Of a stretch of 64,000 bases of DNA, positions 34,366 to 47,697 are shown one piece after another; positions within the stretch are counted from its first letter, which is position 1, and every line of letters begins with the position of its first letter. A model generated the notes under the pieces. It worked only from the letters and a program-made list of their open reading frames with translations. It had not been told where the DNA came from and ran no database searches. Origin of the DNA: Polyodon spathula (taxonomy: Eukaryota; Chordata; Actinopteri; Acipenseriformes; Polyodontidae); contig NC_054541.1 in assembly GCF_017654505.1 (NCBI RefSeq), forward strand, positions 44,141,986 through 44,205,985. Direction: 5' to 3'. A program made the translations under genes and the position numbers.

Positions 34366-37300
34366 TTCATAACAGCATAATTAAAGAAACTGGATTCAGC
34401 CTCCATACTACAGTACAGTATCTGCAGACTAATTAAAAATGAAAATTTGTCACTGTAGATTTAAGGAAAGACATTTTACGTATGTTGATTATTAAGACAT
34501 TAGCCATGTTTAAACTAAATGTGTCACATACTATAAATCTCATGCAGACTAACAGTAAAGCCTCCTGAACGTGTCATGTTCCCAGCCCTGTGTACCAATG
34601 TGCATACTATTCCCAGCCGCCCAGACTGTACATGATCTGTTTTCTCAACACCAGGGTCTAACACGTTTTTTTTTTTTTAATTGATGAGTATACCAGTACT
34701 GTGTATTGTACACAACTACACTGGGTATTGCATAAACCTGTTTATAGGATCAGGTACAAGAACGAGGTATAACGATACACTAACGTCACAATATGCAGGA
34801 TGGCCCGATGGGATAATTGCTGATGCATAATAGGATCAAATGGTCATGTAATGAAGGATAATTTTGTTGAAAGAAATTTAAAAAAGCAAGAGACTATGTA
34901 TTCATACTTATTCTTCAAATCAAGAACAATTTGTTGAACTACAATCAGCTATGTTGTCTTGTATTACAATACACCATGTAAAGAAAGTATAACGATTTGT
35001 CGATAAAGATGTAGTACAGTACAGCATGCTGGTATACCATGCTTACTGTACTGCAGTTTGAAAAGGTCCCCTCTCCGCACTATCCCACTGCAAGTTAATG
35101 CACCAACAGGTGTAAACTAGTTTTGTTTCTCACTATTCAAATGTCAGTACTGTATTTATAATTACAGACTGCATTTATAATCATACCAGAGGCACCTTTT
35201 GGAATTCTATTCAAGTGCAGTCCATTTAAAACAGTGACATCACAATCCCCTGCATACCTGAGACACAACGCTATTGTCTTCAACCTTCTCTGTTTTCAAT
35301 GAAACTGACAATGAATTAAAGAAAGGTTTGAATGATAAGAAAACAAATATAGTTGGATTTGTATCTTGTATATTAACAATAACGCAGTCTGTAGAGTTAT
35401 AGGACTGCGTGTCTGTGTGTGGCTTATATCGGCCCTCGCAGCAATTAAATGGATCTCTGCTTTCTTTCAATCTCGATCCGTTCACTTCAGCTCGTGCTGA
35501 CATTCCACTAGACACAGACGTGAGCAGTCCTTAAACCCTATATGAAATAAGAGAATTGAACAGGCTTCACGCTGACCTTCACGCTGAATGAAACAATCAA
35601 GCATTTTTATAATTCTCCAAGGGCCCAATTATATTAACTTTAGAAAAAAAGCATTCTAGGAAAATAAATACATGCATTTAGAAAAGCAGTCCATTTTTAC
35701 TAGCAGAATTAGACTTACCGTATTGCTTCAAATTTAAGGTTGCACTTTTTGAAAAATGTTTTGCTTCTCATAGCCGCTGTCTTAAACTGGAGTACAGTAT
35801 AGTGATGCGTGTATTGAAAAATCATCAACAAAAGACATGACTACCCAAGAACACGACCAGCATCGCGAGTGACTGCCGAGAAAATACGAACCAAAACGTT
35901 ACTGCCCGATCTCCAATCATCCATGAAAAACAGGCATTCATTTCCAAAGAAGCATCATTTAACAATTTCAGCATCTCTAACAAACAGTACCAGCTTGGAC
36001 AGATCGGAAAACGCGGATCAGAACCCCATATTTTGAGATGCCAAGCAATGCCACAGTTCACAAATTGGGAGAAAAACAGGTTTAAGTAATGAGTGGCAGC
36101 ACGTAACTGTAATGCTCTGTGTGATAGCAGATGGCTGCAAACTGCCTTCATATGCATAACAACTGAGGTTGTATCTTTGTAAATGCATATTTGATGTTTT
36201 TATTTTTCCCCAAAATTGAGGGTGAGAAATTTGAGCTGTGTCAAATTCAAAGGAATACAATAAAACATCTTTTTAGCTCAAGATTTTTTTTCTAATGGGT
36301 GCCAAGCCTGACCAAGCAAAGGCAGCTATTACATGCTTATTCTGACCCAGGTCTCATGAATGAATGAATTAATGAATATATAGATATATCTCTATATCAA
36401 TATATAAATGAAACACTTCCACTCTCTTACACAGGTTACTTTATGATCTTCCTTGTGCCAGTTTTGTAAAAACAGGAGATCAATTCCAGCTGTTGCTAAA
36501 CAGTCAGTGTTTACCCTGCAATTTCAAACTTGAGTCATTTATGACTAAGCAGCGTGGCAGGGCATGTGTGCTCAAATATGGACTAAACACCAACCTAACA
36601 AAAGCTTTAATCATCTCATCTTCCTGTTGTGTCTCCTCCCCCTCCCCAGGGAAAGAAAGTACAGTGTACATACAGCTTCGGATTTCATATTCTTAGTTTG
36701 TATTGCCCCTTTGCATTTTGAATCAAGCAGAGCATACTGCAATTACACAACTACTTTGTTGTTAAGTGTGTGTTCTGCTGGTTTAAGGAACCGTTTCTCC
36801 AGTTCTAGCTGCTTGCCTGTATAGTACATGCAGTTTGGGTAGATCTTCCAAAGTGTCTTTATAAAAGCCACTTTGGATCAAGTTTTCTTTTATGTTGCCT
36901 GCAATACACTGCTATGGACTAGATAGTGCTGGCATTTATTACAAGTCTATGGCTGCTGATCCATCCTACACTGCAGATTTCTATGGCAGGCAACTATAAC
37001 TGAAGAGTACCTCCAGAACGCAACACTGTGGTAAAATAATCTGAACACAGATTTGTTACACAGTTTGAGTAACTGCAAAAAGAACCATGGATAATTACAT
37101 AAAAAGGGAACTCTCCACGGACTACCCGTCTACAGTGAGCCATCCAGTAGATATGTTTGTCTGTCACTTACACAGTCCCTTGGGCAGTTCTTATAACCAG
37201 ATCCAACTGTACTGTACATCACTTCTGAAGGTCACAATCATTTCAAAGGCTGCCTTTTAAACATTTAGAGATGCAGCAAGATCTGCGTCATTCATTCTTT

Positions 37301-39043
37301 TTTTAAAAATCAGAGACCGATCCACTGAACTAGAACCCCTTTTGATCTAGAAGATCCTGACACCAAGGCCCTCTGCACTCTATGCTTTTAAACAGTATTA
37401 GTTGCCTTTAACCCTTCCGCTCCTGTGAACATTCCACTTGTTTGAGGTCTGACTGACAGAACGTGACTTTCGGCTTGCATATAAAGACAAATATCCACCG
37501 AAAGTATACCGTATTACACCTTTCTAAACAGCTTAACCTGAAGATTATTAAGAGGATAACGTTTTCATCCTATGATGTAATATACCTTACGATTAACTAG
37601 TCCGAATGTAAAAAATAACTTTTAAAATGTACTCAAAAATGTATTTCTTTAGAACTGTCTCCATAAGTGTAATTTAGTGATCTACCTAGAAACAATAAGT
37701 GTCAGTGATAGCCACAACTCTCAAAGAATTGTTTAAGTTCGCCTTCAGATAGATCTGTCAATGCATCAACATTTTCTGTAAAGATTCTTGATTATGTAAA
37801 GTCTGCTCTCTGGTAATGCTGCGCTTTAAAATCCTGGCATACACAGTAATCAAAACCAAAAGCCAAGATACTGAACTGCTGCACCTCATAATAAAAAGGT
37901 ATTTGTATTGCCCTAGGGCTTTAGTGAAATATATTTTGATTGGAGAGTCATCAGTGATGTTTATCATATGAATACTTCACTACCAGCTGATATTTTGGGG
38001 TTTATAAACATTTTGGAGGATTTATATGAAAAACACAACACAAAAAAACAACAAAAAAAAAACTCTGTCTATCTTAACTTTAATTTTGCAAGTATATAAA
38101 ACCATCCCCGATTGGTTGTTGGAGCCTTTCTCCCAGGGGTAACTAAAAAAGTCAAGGACTGAGCTGGGATTCCAAGGACAGAATTCCTCCCACTCTGATT
38201 ACCAAGACTTACCGACTCAGCTGTAACTGCAGAACAGGTTAGAGCTGCAGAAATCACAGTGCATTGGAGAATCTGAACAGCTCCAAATTGCAATGGATTT
38301 CCCTCCACTACTACACTGCAAGGTTGTGACTAGCTTTGTTGTTTTAGGTATTTCACCACAGACCCCTACCATATTAGTGTGGTACCAAACAATAATGTAT
38401 TTCCCACAAGTGTGTTTTACATGGTACAACACAATATAGATGGTTGAATAGAAGAGCGGATGTTACACCTCACAGCTACTTAATGAATCTGCCACTGTAC
38501 ACACAGTGTGGAGTAACACTATCAAATTGATTCCTCCACAGAAATGAACACATATTAAAATTATAAAATGTGGTGCAAGTTTCCCAATGGTACCTTCTGC
38601 TTCTACAAATTCATTCATTTTAAATGGCAGGGATAAGGAGGTAGGTAAGCAAAGTAAATCAATTATGTACATGGACTTACTTAACTTGGCTAGGAAAAAC
38701 GCCTATACTAAGCGCTTGTCCTGACCTTCAGTGTTAATAAATTATCCTACAATACCAAAACAAATTCAAGCACTGTGGGTTTGCATCACTATTACTGTGG
38801 CAGTCTGAACATTTATGTTATTTATTTACTTACTTCGGGTGCCCCGTCAGCCACATGGCATTGCCATGGTTTTACACTAGACTAAACTAGTCAAGTACAG
38901 CATTTTTCAGCACTGGAAAAAGAATATCATAAACCGTACAAATAGGCCTGTTTCTTTCTTGAAAAACTTAGTACAAAAATCCATGAGATTATTATTGTAT
39001 AATCTAGTGCATTTACCCCCAATCAAAAACTATAATTATTAAC

Positions 39044-39080
<37 letters not shown>
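39044..39080. repeat. (AAT)n microsatellite, about 12 copies
   Basis: A perfect trinucleotide array visible in the sequence. Confidence 0.95.
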
Positions 39081-39084
<4 letters not shown>

Positions 39085-39522
39085 GGGATTATACTTCTGC
39101 ATCCATTGTAGAGAAACTGTATCCAGCTATTGTGATTCAATAATTTTGGAATTTGCAAGGTAAACGTGCCAGTAGCTAAAACTGGCAATCTTCCTCGAAC
39201 TTCTAGTACCAATTGTGAAGCGGAACTTGCAACATAATGCTATCTGTGTACATTATTGTATTATCTATATGACTTCAATTAAATACAAATACATTTAAGA
39301 CATCTAACATTGACGAGCAATAACATATAACACCACCTGGAAACACAGTAAAAATCAAAGCACTGCTGTACATTTCTACAGTATGTCAGGCATTTTTGGT
39401 TATGCAATTATATAGCAATACTTTATTTTTAATTGACAACAGTATATTTGATAGTAATGGTCTGGTAAACACACTAAAAAGACAATGGCAAAGTAAAGCT
39501 ATTTGTATTTTAAGTCATAGTT

Positions 39523-39543
39523 TGTGTGTGTGTGTGTGTGTGT
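39523..39543. repeat. (GT)n microsatellite, about 10 copies
   Basis: A perfect dinucleotide array followed by TTTG repeats. Confidence 0.92.
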
Positions 39544-39674
39544 TTGTTTGTTTTAATCAAAAATGCTAATTTAAAACATAATGTGCATATACTCCTAGGC
39601 AAAAACAAAACAAAACAGGCATTTCTTGTGATATCGCTAGGTATCTAAAATAAAGACTTCAGTTGCCTACCTTC

Positions 39675-39944
39675 CTAAGTTCCTATGTTTGAAATATCCC
39701 AACGGTTATTGTCTGCTTTGCCAAGTTCAGTCTTCAGTGCTGCATACTCCACGAGGTAATATCGAAGCAGTCTGAATTTTAAATCCAATAACGTTGCGCT
39801 TTTTTTTGTTTTCCCTCCTTCGAATGAGAAATTCTCATTGACCAACTCAGAAACAAACTTGTTGTAACTGATAAACTTTTCAGTTCGTAACAACTTGGTG
39901 CCTGCATTTGAGGCGGTACCACTTTGAGTCTGGAAAGGGGTTGT
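39675..39944 (-). CDS. Orphan exon-like ORF, 89 codons ending in a stop, function unknown
   Basis: On the minus strand a strong pyrimidine tract and acceptor (TTTTTTTTCTTCCCAG) precede 39944, followed by 89 open codons to TAG at 39677-39675. The peptide begins TTPFQTQSGTASNAGTKLL and has a well-mixed, charged composition unlike the low-complexity frames nearby: KFISYNKFVSELVNENFSFE, then a helical stretch ATLLDLKFRLLRYYLVEYAA and KTELGKADNNRWDI. I do not recognise the family. An AATAAA on the same strand at 39427-39422 could end a transcript. It could be a terminal exon of a nested or alternative transcript, or a relic of a mobile-element gene. No upstream exon was found. Confidence 0.3.
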   Translation of the reverse strand, partial: TTPFQTQSGTASNAGTKLLRTEKFISYNKFVSELVNENFSFEGGKTKKSATLLDLKFRLLRYYLVEYAALKTELGKADNNRWDISNIGT

Positions 39945-42410
39945 CTGGGAAGAAAAAAAATACCATGATTCTAAAGCGTCATGTAAAAGTTTTTGGTTTG
40001 TTTTTTACATGATAAGTTAAAATAATCATGCGATTGTATACGAGCCTATGGTACTTCAAGCCTCACAATATATCACTTAGTGTTAATCACACACAAATTG
40101 TTCAAGAAGGGGTTACCCTTGTCATTTGAAGAGTCTATGTTGGCTATGCTTGTAACAGCATGGTTTGTGCAAGGGTAAACCTTATTGGTTGTTTAAGGTA
40201 GGGGTGGGACAACGAAGATGTGATGGGAAGTAAATTCCATACATGGAGAACTGTGTAGAGCGCATTCTTTATTTCACCTGTAACTGATATAATAGCAGGA
40301 ATGTAAAATTGTCAGTGGTAACATAATGCTGGGTGTGTACAAACATATATGTGCCTCTTGTTCTTATTTATAAAAACGTGTACTAGTCATAACAAAACAT
40401 ACGAGACAGTAAGATAGATTGTATTACAGCTGCAATCTATTTGTTAATATTGTGAACAAAAAAAATTGCATCGTTCAACCGCCAGAGGATTTTTCTCCCT
40501 GTCCATCTGCATCTGCAATTCATTATTTCTGTGTGACGCAAAGCAAATCACACCGAACCATGCACTCAGTATTGCATGCTGGCTGAGCAAGTAAGCCCAA
40601 ATAACAGAGATTTGCATATCGGTTAAAAATGTCTCAATGTTTTCTATGCTTATTTCGTTTTTCTCTAAAAAAATGCACGCCATATACTAGTTCTAGTCTA
40701 TACCAATTATAAAGATTTACCACAGCAGGTTTGCACGGTCATTTTAATACTGCAGTCTACCATGCTTTGTTCTACGTGTTTACCATATGAGTTTTACAAT
40801 TTTTTGCCATGCAGTACTGGTACCATGCTTGCCAGGGCACATCATGGCTGTTCTTTTATGTGCGTTGCTGCAGGGCTAAACACTGCCTTTTGAAAGAAAC
40901 CCTGCTGTTGCTGGCTGATCTTTTTTTAACAACAGCTTAATTGTTTTTTTTTTTTTTTTTAGTAGATAGTTTAGTATCTTGGTTCACAAAAATAAGATTA
41001 GGGTACTGGATTCAATTTAGTTTCCTAAAACAAACAATAAAAAATACATCTTATTTTATTGTGTTTGCAAACAAATCAGAAAACCCATCTTGAGAAGGTG
41101 TGCTTTACTGACAGAGAAGCTGACACAGCCCTCTAAGATGCCAACCTAAGGGAGCAGGTAGTAAACATCTGTCTCTATCACAGTGTGCTAAGATCACCCA
41201 GCTGTTAAATGAAGTGAGAGTATTCTATAAATGGGGCACCTTATTGCATTTCACCTACAGAAGAAATAGTTGAAGGGTAAACTTGATCCCCAGCTCAGCT
41301 AGTAACGTTGATTCACTGCTGTTAGTACAATAATTTCTAATGATTTGACCAAGCTCGCAAGTCTGTGCCACGCTTCTAACAAGCTTGTACAGTAATATTG
41401 AACAGGCTGCAAAGCTGTCATTTTGAAAATAAATATATTTATTTATATTTTTGCTTTTTCTATTTTTATAGGCTAACATAAGGTTCAAATTATTTTTAGT
41501 ACATATATTTATATTTATATACTGTAAATATAGATAATGAAAAGTAGTGTACAAAGATATATAATAAAATCATCAAATACCTTGTATAGATTGATTATAG
41601 CTTATTAATATTCTTTTTTTTGTGTGTGTGTGTGTGTTTCATTTTATCTTAACAGATTTGGTTTAAAACACTGGGCAAGTAAAATAGGCTTAGTGTTTCT
41701 ATTATAGCCCTTTGTGGACAGTCATTTATATTAGAACTTGACTTCACTATGCAGCACAATTGGCACGGGTCACCTTTGAAAACAGTCCAAAATCTTTCAT
41801 AGGCATGGAGAATAAACTTCTCCCCCAGCCTCTAAGAAAAACAATGCAACCTTCAAGGCCAGCTTCTGGTATGTCAAGAAGCTGTACTGTCCCTGCTTGT
41901 GTGTCCTTTCTCTGTGGATAATTAGAGGAGACCTTAGTCCCCAGTGCTGCTGGTATATGGCAGCTGAAACTACTAACTTCACATGAGGATTTTTAATGGA
42001 ATAGTCCTGTTTAAAAGATTATTCTTTAATAACTGAGCTACACGTCGCAAGGGCCCTTTGTGCTGTCTCAGAGAAAGCCCTTCCCTGCACTGCTCTTTAT
42101 GTTGCATGTGTTTACAACAGTCAAACTCACATACACTGAGCCAGCTCCCTAATTGCGATGCTGGTCAGTGCCAACGATTCAGCTGGACGCCCCTGACCAA
42201 GCTTGACCCATGTAGGCAAAACGCTGGCAATGGCCAGTCCTGCAATTAGAGATTCTATCTGTTCTGTGTGTTCCATATCATTATTCATTATGATTGAAGG
42301 GTGCATTGTCTGAGAAGCCATTTACACATTCTGGGACTTATAAATGTTTTGCTTGTGTAGATTTGGATGGAACAACAGATAGCATTGGAAGACACACTAC
42401 TTGGTCACTG
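39945..42410. other. Gene-free stretch
   Basis: No supported exon. It holds T runs (near 40944-40960 and 41612-41620), a GT repeat at 41621-41637, and a fragment with CATGCTTTG..GTTTACCATATG (40760-40835) that belongs to a dispersed repeat also seen at 47.6 and 60.1 kb. Confidence 0.5.
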
Positions 42411-42664
42411 TAGAAACAGTGAGACCAAGGGGCACAAGGATGTAGAAACAGTGAGACCAAGGGGCACAAGGACATAGAAACAGCAAGACCAAGGGGCACA
42501 AGGACATAGAAACAGTGAGACCAAGGGGCACAAGGATGTAGAAACAATGAGACCAAAGGACACAAGGATGTAGAAACAATGAGACCAAGGGGCACAAGGA
42601 CATAGAAACAGTGATACCAAGGGGCACAAGGATGTAGAAACAGTGAGACCAAGGGGCACAAGGG
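42411..42664. repeat. 32-bp minisatellite, 8 copies
   Basis: Eight head-to-tail copies of a 32-bp unit begin at 42411, 42443, 42475, 42507, 42539, 42571, 42603 and 42635. Each unit reads TAGAAACAGTGAGACCAAGG followed by GGCACAAGGATG, with few substitutions (ATG or ACA at the end, GTGA or GCAA within). All three minus-strand frames stay open across it, producing apparent repetitive proteins that are almost certainly artefacts. Confidence 0.95.
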
Positions 42665-44677
42665 CGGAGATAGGGTGGTGGACAGGGGGATTTAGCACCA
42701 ACATAAACATAATGCTTAGGCCTAAATCACTAGGTTGCTGGTAAATGGAAGAGAACTGATTGTTCATAATGATCCTTCAAACCATTTTCTTTTGCCAAAT
42801 TATAAGTGAATTACAAGAGAATTATGAACATGAAACTGAACTGGGAACAAGATGAAAACTGTAATAAACATTTGATGAATATTGTATTCTAGGTATGGGG
42901 CTGTAACCATTCCCCCAGGTTTGTATTTCAGTAACTTATTGATAGGGAAAGTGATAATTCATTGTTAATTTTTTTCACGTCGGTCAGGCTGCATAGGTAC
43001 TATATATGTATTATTACAGCAATAATGGTTGAGAAGCACCAACTGTTACCTAACAACAGGTCATCCCAAAACAAACAGATTCCTTGGTTAAAAAATCTTT
43101 TCTATTGCTCAGGACAGTTTGACCTTCCTTGGTATTGGCTATCCACTGAACCAGTATCGCTTAAATATCCATGCTGTTTGTGTTCAAAGACATGCAGTAC
43201 ACTCCAGAGTGTGCCAAGTGGCCTGAACCATTCGTACAGCTTGGTGCATTTGATTTTCCAAGAAAATTAGATAAAGACTGTTAAAAATAGCGTCTCTATC
43301 TAAAAAGCAGTTGATTACCTGGTGTTTTCTGCTGTGCTATCGGACCCTGTTGACAACTGAAGCGATTCCTCCAGTCTCATCCCTTAAGCAAAGTGTTTGA
43401 AAAAAAAAATTGTATTGGAATATCATTATAATAGCAAGCTGAATCATTAGCAGAACAATGCATTACCAGCAATTAGAACACAACGGATTTGGAATAAATA
43501 TTGCACACTGGTCCACACTCGTACTAGTATGATATTATAGCACTGCAATGTATTGGACAACAAACTTTTTAACTTCACATGGCACTAATCGTGTATTGTA
43601 GAGAAGAGGTTTTTGGTAGTAGTGGTAGTATCATTATTCCTATCTGCAGTATTTAGCGTGGCATCATTTAACTTCAAACAGCGCTGTGATCGTGTTATTG
43701 CAGGAATTAAATTCTTTGGAATTCCTTTGTAATAATATTGGTAATAAAAAAAGATGCTGACGCTCAGCTTGTCCTTAAGTGGTTCAGTTTCATTGGTTTT
43801 CATAAAAAAGCCTCTTGTCCTAAAGTAACAAAGAGCATAACTGTGGTGCTGCTGAAAATAAGTGTGTGCTGCTGGCACCGCTTTCTATCTGCCTGCATTG
43901 GACCAGACCTGATGAACTGACAATTGTGCAAAGTCACTTTCAGAGCTGGGCCTGATCCTGGCCTCAACCCCCAACAGTGGGAAATAGCATAATTAAATGC
44001 AAAACATTTGTTGGATAGTCTGTCACTTGGCAGTCTTCTTTGGTTCTTTCATAAGATTGATTTTAATGTTATGTAACTATTACATAAATAGTTAACTCTT
44101 TGCATGGCATGTTGTCAATAAGATATAAACGTTTGTATGGAAATAAATTAGTCACTTTGTTTTAACTGAGACTGGGATTCAAACTATTAGCATTCATGGG
44201 GTTTACATGCAAGTTTTTATTTTTTAACTCAAGACATTTACACAAGAAAAATGTCTCGTGTTAAATACTTTTTTGGGTTTCTATTTGCTCAATTTATTTT
44301 ACTTGAGTAAACCAGGCTTTTCACCCGACTTCATGCAAATTATGGGAAAGGTGGCGGTTGATATGTAAATGAGCTATGTCTAAAGTACTCGTGCTATTTT
44401 TGTAGATTACTAGTGAACTTTTGTGAAAATGTAGTTTCCATGCACAAAGAACTGGTACATGAGTAAATCTAAGCTTCTGTAATAAAGCAAACTACCTCGT
44501 GCCTGGCTATTTAATAATGTGTTTTACTGCTCTTGCCCAAATTGTTTTTCAAATGTTATTAGTAGTGAATACTGTTTCAACTAATTGCGGCTCATAAATT
44601 AAAAATAAACTCAGAGGTATAAAATGAAACTTACCAACAGGTATTGCAGATCACCATGGCTGAAAACCAGCAGAGAC

Positions 44678-44679
<2 letters not shown>
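42665..44679. other. Gene-free stretch
   Basis: No supported exon, element end or RNA gene; AT-rich sequence only. Confidence 0.5.

Positions 44680-44765
<86 letters not shown>
44680..44765. repeat. (TA)n microsatellite, about 43 copies
   Basis: An uninterrupted 86-bp alternating TA run. It can form cruciforms and its length is likely variable and hard to sequence exactly. Confidence 0.97.
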
Positions 44766-44767
<2 letters not shown>

Positions 44768-45748
44768 TTTTCATTCAGGCAATATAGCACATAGGGGATC
44801 AAGTGATGCAACGATGCATACTACCCTGGCTTAGAAGCCCTACCTATCCAGACAGGTGACAGCTGCTGAGGAAGCATCCAACAGCACACTAGGGTAAATA
44901 CAGGTAGTGGGCACTAGAAAGGGAGGTGGCGGATACTGATGAAACGAACTGAAGTGATACTGCCTTTCAAAACAAGCACAAAACAAGCAAACTCATGTTA
45001 GAGTATGTGTGTTTATGCAAGTTCCAACCAAAAAAAAACCCAATTCTGCTTACTATAAGCAGACTTGGCAACTGTGAAGGTTACCTCAGCCGCCAGTTTC
45101 AATTGGACAGGAGCGATCTGACGAGTCTCATGCTGTCAGAGATTCTCTCCTTTCATTTAAGTTGTGTTGGATTTACTGTTGTGTCAAATATTAATGATGC
45201 AAACAAAAGAACACAATCAATATGTTCATTTGCAATTTTATTTGGTCACTTCTGAGAGAGCATCAACAACTTGTTCGGTGTTGTTGTGCTTTTTTGGTAA
45301 TCGAGCTGGCTCAGTTCAACAACTATATTTACTAATATGAAGGGCAGACACTTGTTGTCTTTGGACATAGCTGGGATCAAAAAAAAAGGACGGGAATTAA
45401 TTCAGTTACATTTAAGCAGCTCACACAGTCTTCGTGTTTAACTTTAGCATAGTTTTTACAGCAAGGTTATTCTCAAACAGCTGCTTTAACACTATAACAA
45501 GGGCATAATAATGCAGTTCATGGTAAGTGGCTTTATACAGAACTGTAAACCCACAAGAGATATACAACATGACAGACCAGACACAGCAAAACACAATAAT
45601 AAAAATAATAATAATAAAAAGCCATTAAGGTGAACTACACCACAGCTAACCATAAAATCACCCATCAGCCACTACTTTCTGCCCTCTTGGAATCCACAGT
45701 AACAACTAACCTGCTCCCTTGCAATAGTTAAGAAAAAAAACACACTCA

Positions 45749-45801
45749 TAACCCTAACCCTAACCCTAACCCTAACCCTAACCCTAACCCTAACCCTAAC
45801 T
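45749..45801. repeat. Interstitial telomeric repeat, (TAACCC)n, about 9 copies
   Basis: A perfect array of the vertebrate telomere hexamer (CCCTAA on plus) covers about 53 bp inside a long non-coding stretch. It is followed by a diverged TCTATCCCTCTC tail. It fits telomerase-mediated break repair, a small relic of an end fusion, or chance expansion. Confidence 0.95.
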
Positions 45802-45904
45802 CTATCCCTCTCTTTGGCCGCTTTTTCGGCCACAAACATGAATTACCGGAGTAATTCTCCCAAACGTGCATTTTCATCGCCATTTCACGTGTAAATTGAC
45901 CGGC

Positions 45905-45952
45905 ATGGAAACCCAGTGATTGTCACTCTTGGAAACCCAGTGATTGTCACTA
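45905..45952. repeat. 24-bp tandem duplication
   Basis: GGAAACCCAGTGATTGTCAC followed by TCTT or TATT occurs twice in tandem, about 100 bp from the telomeric array. Confidence 0.85.
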
Positions 45953-46380
45953 TTCTTCACAGCAACAGGTCACTTGTTCCAGTATACATAGCGCTCCATT
46001 AGCAGCGGGCTGTAATGTGGGTCCCTGGAAACTTGAATGTAGCTGGAATGCATCTCATTTGGCATGATCATTAGATTCCATTAAAGAACAGAGCCTGTCA
46101 ATAGTTGTGTAAGAGGTGTTGTTCTTTGAAGGATTAACCTTATCTGGCAAAGTGTGTAGCAAAACTTACTATGTGTGTCATATCTATTTTTCAGCCTAGA
46201 CAACAGTTCTGAATTGCTTTTCTTTAGGTCTTAAGTACACCACGAAAAAAAATTACTCTATAAATAACCATTATACCAGGCCCAGATGAGCCCAAACCAC
46301 AAAGTAGAAGACTTCAGTTTTGAGTTGAGCTGAAGTCCAAACCATGGTTGTAAATGGCCAATGGGAGCTTAGTTACAATA

Positions 46381-46722
46381 CAACTATGGCCAAAAGTTTT
46401 GCATCACCTACAATTTTAGGATTGAGACATCATTTTTAAAAAACAACTATATGAACATAATTTAGATATTTTATTTAATATGTAATCAAAGAAACTCCAA
46501 AATGATATTGCACAAGTCTACCAGAAGCCATAGAAGTACAGTATTTCATGTTACACATTTCATAATGTCACATTTTTCAGTTTTTTGTTAAGTATATTGA
46601 AAATTACAAAGCAGTATGTAATTCAATATGTTAACATAACATTATTCAGCAGGTTTCATTCAACTTTATGAAGCAAAATGAGTTAATTCAATAGGGTGAT
46701 GCAAAACTTTTGGCCATAACTA
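46381..46722. mobile_element. Tc1/mariner-type MITE (342 bp)
   Basis: The terminal inverted repeats share TATGGCCAAAAGTTTTGCAT followed by CACC, with three mismatches in the outer seven bases. TA flanks the element at 46379-46380 and 46723-46724. There is no coding capacity. The ends differ from those of the intact Tc1 element at 17 kb, so that transposase is unlikely to be its driver. Confidence 0.85.
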
Positions 46723-47564
46723 TAAAAATGTAAGCTGAATTTGAACCATGGACAGACCAAAACAGCCATTCCTAATGAACATATCTGAAGCTGAGAATTA
46801 GTACAAATGAGACAGCATGCCCTCACCTAAATAAAAATTAGCCTTCACAAATAATACTTATGTAATCTTCAACCTTTCCAACAGCATTCTAATTGCCTTT
46901 ATAGAAGTTTGAAAAACGCTCTACTGTTTGGACATTATTAGTATATCTGTTTATTACCCTGAAGAAACAAAACTCATAATATTACCAGCAATGGCAACAC
47001 AAAAGATATGGAAAAGAATATTGCACATTGATTCCAATACATTAGAACACTGGAACTGACATTAGTTATAGGAATCAACGGGTGAAGTTGACAAAGATAA
47101 TCAGACTCAGGAAACTGACACAGGAGTTCGTTGCTACCAGTATAACTGAAGGTAAACCTTTCTTTTGCTACATTGTGGTGCTTGAGAATATGCATATTCA
47201 CAATTAAAGTACAAAAAAAGTAATGAACAAAACATTACTTCAGCATAACGACATGGGAACTAATGATTATGTTTCTAATGATGGCAAAACTTAATAAAAT
47301 TGACCAGTAACAGCTCTCTTTATTCCACATACTGTACTATCTGAAGTTCATGTATGCTTAATGCTTGGCCCTTAAATATCTAGGCAGAGACTCAATATTT
47401 CTCAGACTAGTCACTTTATAAGCAATGTAGTAGCTTAAAAATGATGTTTCTATCTAGAGCAGAGAAATTCAGTTTTGAGCTGCAGTGTGGTGTTGGAATG
47501 TAGTAAGGGTGCCATTTAGGGGAGCACCTTTGTAAAAGTTTCCTATACAGTAGTAATACATCAT

Positions 47565-47697
47565 AGTGAACAATGATAAAGCATATTAGTAAACATGGCA
47601 AACCAGGGTAAACTACGGCAAATGCATAGTATACCCATATGGAAAGCATGGTAAAACTGCAAAAGTACTGTACACAAACACCATGGTAAACTCCTGT
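47565..47697. repeat. Dispersed GGTAAA/TTTACC repeat fragment, copy A
   Basis: GATAAAGCATATTAGTAAAC followed by ATGGCAAACCAGGGTAAAC aligns with the reverse complement of 60080-60150 at roughly three quarters identity. The repeated GGTAAAC/ACCATGG theme indicates a family with internal palindromic units. Confidence 0.55.

Larger units (their letters stand above)
34366..39674. other. Gene-free stretch, likely mical3 intron 1
   Basis: No supported exon. It contains an AAT microsatellite (39044-39080), a GT repeat (39523-39543) and the TACAGTAC-type motif near 34420 and 35015. The rest is AT-rich single-copy-looking sequence. Confidence 0.5.

Noticed and set aside
42338..42767. Repetitive leucine- and cysteine-rich ORFs of 76-120 codons on the minus strand
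   Set aside because: They are three frames of the same 32-bp minisatellite and start in alternative codons; no independent coding sign.
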